DNA from: Gammaproteobacteria bacterium
Lineage (GTDB): Bacteria; Pseudomonadota; Gammaproteobacteria; Burkholderiales; Rhodocyclaceae
DNA: 64,000 nucleotides
NCBI GenBank assembly: GCA_018825305.1
Contig: JAHJEO010000018.1
Location: forward strand, 310,001-374,000
Direction of reading: 5' to 3'
Under the pieces are notes generated by a model. It was not told the origin of the DNA and did no database searches. It saw only the letters and a program-made list of their open reading frames with translations. This document shows, piece by piece, positions 62,179-64,000 of the stretch (position 1 is the stretch's first letter; each line of letters starts with the position of its first letter). The position numbers and the translations under genes were made by a program.

Positions 62179-64000
62179 GCTCGGCCGTCAGGGTCAGGGT
62201 TTCCGGCATCGTCCAGGGCGTCGGCTTCCGCCCCTTCGTCTGGCGTCTCGCCCACGACCTGGGCATTACCGGTTGGGTACGCAACGACGCGCAAGGCGTC
62301 GAGATCGCCGCGGAAGGCGAGCGGCTCGAGGCATTTGTCGAACGCCTGCGAAGCGAGGCGCCGCCGCGAGCGCGGGTCGATGCGGTCACTGTGGTGACGG
62401 TCGTCGCGGAAGGGCTGAGCGACTTCGTCATCAGCCACACCGAATCCGCCGGTCAGGCGGCCACCGCCATCGGCCCCGACACCGCCATCTGCGGCGACTG
62501 CCTCGGCGACATGTTCGAGCCGAAAAATCGGCGCTGGCGCTACGGCTTCACCAACTGCACCAACTGCGGCCCGCGCTACACCATCACCCGCCACCTGCCC
62601 TACGACCGGCCGCAGACCAGCATGGCGGGTTTCGCCATGTGTCCCGCTTGCCGGGCGGAATACGACTCGCCAGCGGATCGCCGTTTCCACGCCCAGCCCA
62701 CCGCCTGTCCCGTCTGCGGCCCGCAGTTGGCGCTGACGGACGCGGCGGGTCGGGCCATCGCCGGCGACGCCATCGCCGAAACCCTGCGGCTGTTGCAGGC
62801 GGGAAAGGTTGTCGCCATCAAGGGCCTCGGCGGCTACCACCTCGCCTGCGATGCAACGAACGCAGCTGCCGTCGCCACCTTGCGTAGCCGCAAGCAGCGC
62901 GAGGAAAAGCCCTTCGCCGTGATGCTGGCCAATGTCGCCAGCGCCGCGCAATACACAATAGTGCCGCCTGCGGCGTCCGGCGAATCAGGTTTCGCAAACG
63001 GAAATGTCGACTGCCGTCGGCGCGTTGTCGGCGGCAGCGAAACGGCGCTGCTCGAATCCGCCGAGCGTCCGGTGGTGCTGTTGCGCAAGGATGCTGCCTG
63101 CGATGCCCTGCTGGCCGGCGTCGCCCCGGGACTGGCCTGGCTTGGCGTCATGCTGCCCTACACGCCGCTGCAATGGCTGCTGTTCCACGAGGCGGCCGGC
63201 CGGCCCGAAGGCAGCGAGTGGATGGCGCAGCCACAGCCGCTGGCGCTGGTGATGACCAGCGCCAACCCCGGCGGCGAGCCCATCGTGCGCGACGATTCGG
63301 AGAATGGCGAGGCCCTGCGGCGGCTGGCGGGCATCGCCGACGCTTTCCTGACGCACGACCGCGCCATCGTCACCCGCTGCGACGACAGCGTGCTGCGGCT
63401 TGCCGGCACTGCGCCGCAGTTCATCCGTCGCAGCCGCGGTTACACGCCGCAGGCGATCAAGTTGCCCCGGCCCGGCCCGCCGGTGCTGGCCGTCGGCGGT
63501 TTCCTCAAGAACACGATCTGCCTGACGCGTGGCGATGAAGCCTTCGTCTCGCAGCACATCGGCGACCTCGACAACGCGCCGACCTGCGCCATGCTCGAAG
63601 AGACCGTGACGCGGCTGATGGACCTGCTGGAGATCGAGCCGGAGATCGTCGCCCATGACCTGCATCCGGATTTTTTCAGCACCCGTTTCGCTGCCAGCTT
63701 TGCCGCCGAACGCAACCTGCCGCTGATCGGCGTGCAACACCACCACGCCCACATCGCCGCCGTTGCAGCCGAGCATGGCATCGACGGACCGCTGCTCGGC
63801 CTGGCGCTCGATGGTGTCGGTCTTGGTAGCGATGGCGGCAGCGACGAGCCCCCACGCTCGCTTCGATCGCTGCCCCCACAGGGGGCGGATGCCGCCTTGG
63901 GACGGCCCGGCAGCGGCATCTGGGGCGGCGAACTGTTGCGTGTCGAGGGGGCGAAGTTCGAACGCCTCGGCCACCTGCGCCAGATCGCACTGCCCGGCGG
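62175..64000 (+). CDS. hypF: HypF carbamoyltransferase, cut by window end
   Basis: HypF makes the cyanide ligands of the NiFe site from carbamoyl phosphate. The frame starts with ATG 62175 overlapping hypB and runs without a stop to the window end. It begins with an acylphosphatase domain ([18 protein letters not shown]), then zinc fingers ([34 protein letters not shown]), a YrdC-like domain ([14 protein letters not shown]) and the Kae1-like domain with [10 protein letters not shown] 24-codon in-frame insertion of a REP-like element interrupts the family sequence [12 protein letters not shown]...IWGGE. A second extra stretch, around bases 62970-63045, lies in the YrdC-like part. Confidence 0.93.
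   Translation, partial: MSSAVRVRVSGIVQGVGFRPFVWRLAHDLGITGWVRNDAQGVEIAAEGERLEAFVERLRSEAPPRARVDAVTVVTVVAEGLSDFVISHTESAGQAATAIGPDTAICGDCLGDMFEPKNRRWRYGFTNCTNCGPRYTITRHLPYDRPQTSMAGFAMCPACRAEYDSPADRRFHAQPTACPVCGPQLALTDAAGRAIAGDAIAETLRLLQAGKVVAIKGLGGYHLACDATNAAAVATLRSRKQREEKPFAVMLANVASAAQYTIVPPAASGESGFANGNVDCRRRVVGGSETALLESAERPVVLLRKDAACDALLAGVAPGLAWLGVMLPYTPLQWLLFHEAAGRPEGSEWMAQPQPLALVMTSANPGGEPIVRDDSENGEALRRLAGIADAFLTHDRAIVTRCDDSVLRLAGTAPQFIRRSRGYTPQAIKLPRPGPPVLAVGGFLKNTICLTRGDEAFVSQHIGDLDNAPTCAMLEETVTRLMDLLEIEPEIVAHDLHPDFFSTRFAASFAAERNLPLIGVQHHHAHIAAVAAEHGIDGPLLGLALDGVGLGSDGGSDEPPRSLRSLPPQGADAALGRPGSGIWGGELLRVEGAKFERLGHLRQIALPG
63836..63915. repeat. REP-like element inserted in frame in hypF, with 8-base flanking repeats
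   Basis: CGGCAGCG occurs at 63836-63843 and again at 63908-63915, 72 bases apart. The 64 bases between form a palindromic unit with CCCCCACGCTCGC, CCCCCACAGGGGG and CCTTGGGACGGCCC, related to the element at 61223. The insertion adds exactly 24 codons, so HypF stays in frame. Confidence 0.75.

Noticed and set aside
62523-62545. Match to the dispersed short repeat inside hypF
   Set aside because: The bases encode the conserved HypF residues NRRWRY before the zinc finger, so the similarity is probably a result of coding constraint.

Overview
The window is GC-rich chromosome from a betaproteobacterium with chemolithotrophic genes. The combination of a reverse-type dsr sulfur-oxidation operon (with dsrEFH, dsrL, dsrJ and dsrN, and no dsrD), a bidirectional NAD-linked Hox hydrogenase and a membrane-bound Hyb-type uptake hydrogenase fits a Rhodocyclales/Nitrosomonadales sulfur and hydrogen oxidiser, for example a Sulfuritalea-like organism. 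That placement is inferred from gene content only; no rRNA gene is present.

Layout. 1-1.1 kb: the end of a UbiE-like methyltransferase and an unknown gene. 1.3 kb: tRNA-Leu(GAG). 1.5-16 kb: a complete 14-gene nuoA-N operon for complex I. 16-18.5 kb: a Nudix hydrolase and a NarX/NarL-like two-component pair. 18.6-32.1 kb (minus strand): dsrA-B-E-F-H-C-M-K-L-J-O-P-N-R followed by a SUMT gene for siroheme supply. 32.3-34.2 kb (plus strand, divergent): an unknown small protein, a Cas6/Cmx6-like protein without a CRISPR array, a two-domain TusA protein and a DsrC paralogue without its cysteines. 34.3-41.9 kb: an unknown protein, a TauD-like dioxygenase, an HDOD protein, a metallo-beta-lactamase-fold protein, a three-part fusion of a cyclic-nucleotide-binding domain with acetate kinase and PduL phosphotransacylase, a hemerythrin, an MlaF-like ATPase and a small membrane protein. 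42-47.9 kb (minus): B12-dependent ribonucleotide reductase, then ackA and a MaoC-Pta fusion. 48-53.6 kb (minus): hoxFUYHW plus a c-type haem protein. 53.8 kb: a stand-alone cyclic-nucleotide-binding protein. 54.4-64 kb (plus): hybOABC, hybD, hypC, hybE, hypA, hypB and hypF (cut by the window end).

How the parts work together. rDsr oxidises persulfide sulfur delivered by TusA/DsrEFH/DsrC carriers. DsrMKJOP passes electrons between DsrC and the quinone pool or periplasm, and DsrL couples the system to NAD(P). Hyb feeds H2 electrons to quinone, and Hox and complex I connect NADH with H2 and quinone. Both hydrogenase operons carry the same FNR-like box 22 or about 21 bases ahead of a plausible -10 element, so they are probably switched on together at low oxygen. 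Two separate acetyl-CoA/acetate modules suggest fermentative or energy-overflow metabolism. Two families of short dispersed repeats are also present; one copy has inserted in frame into hypF with an 8-base flanking duplication.
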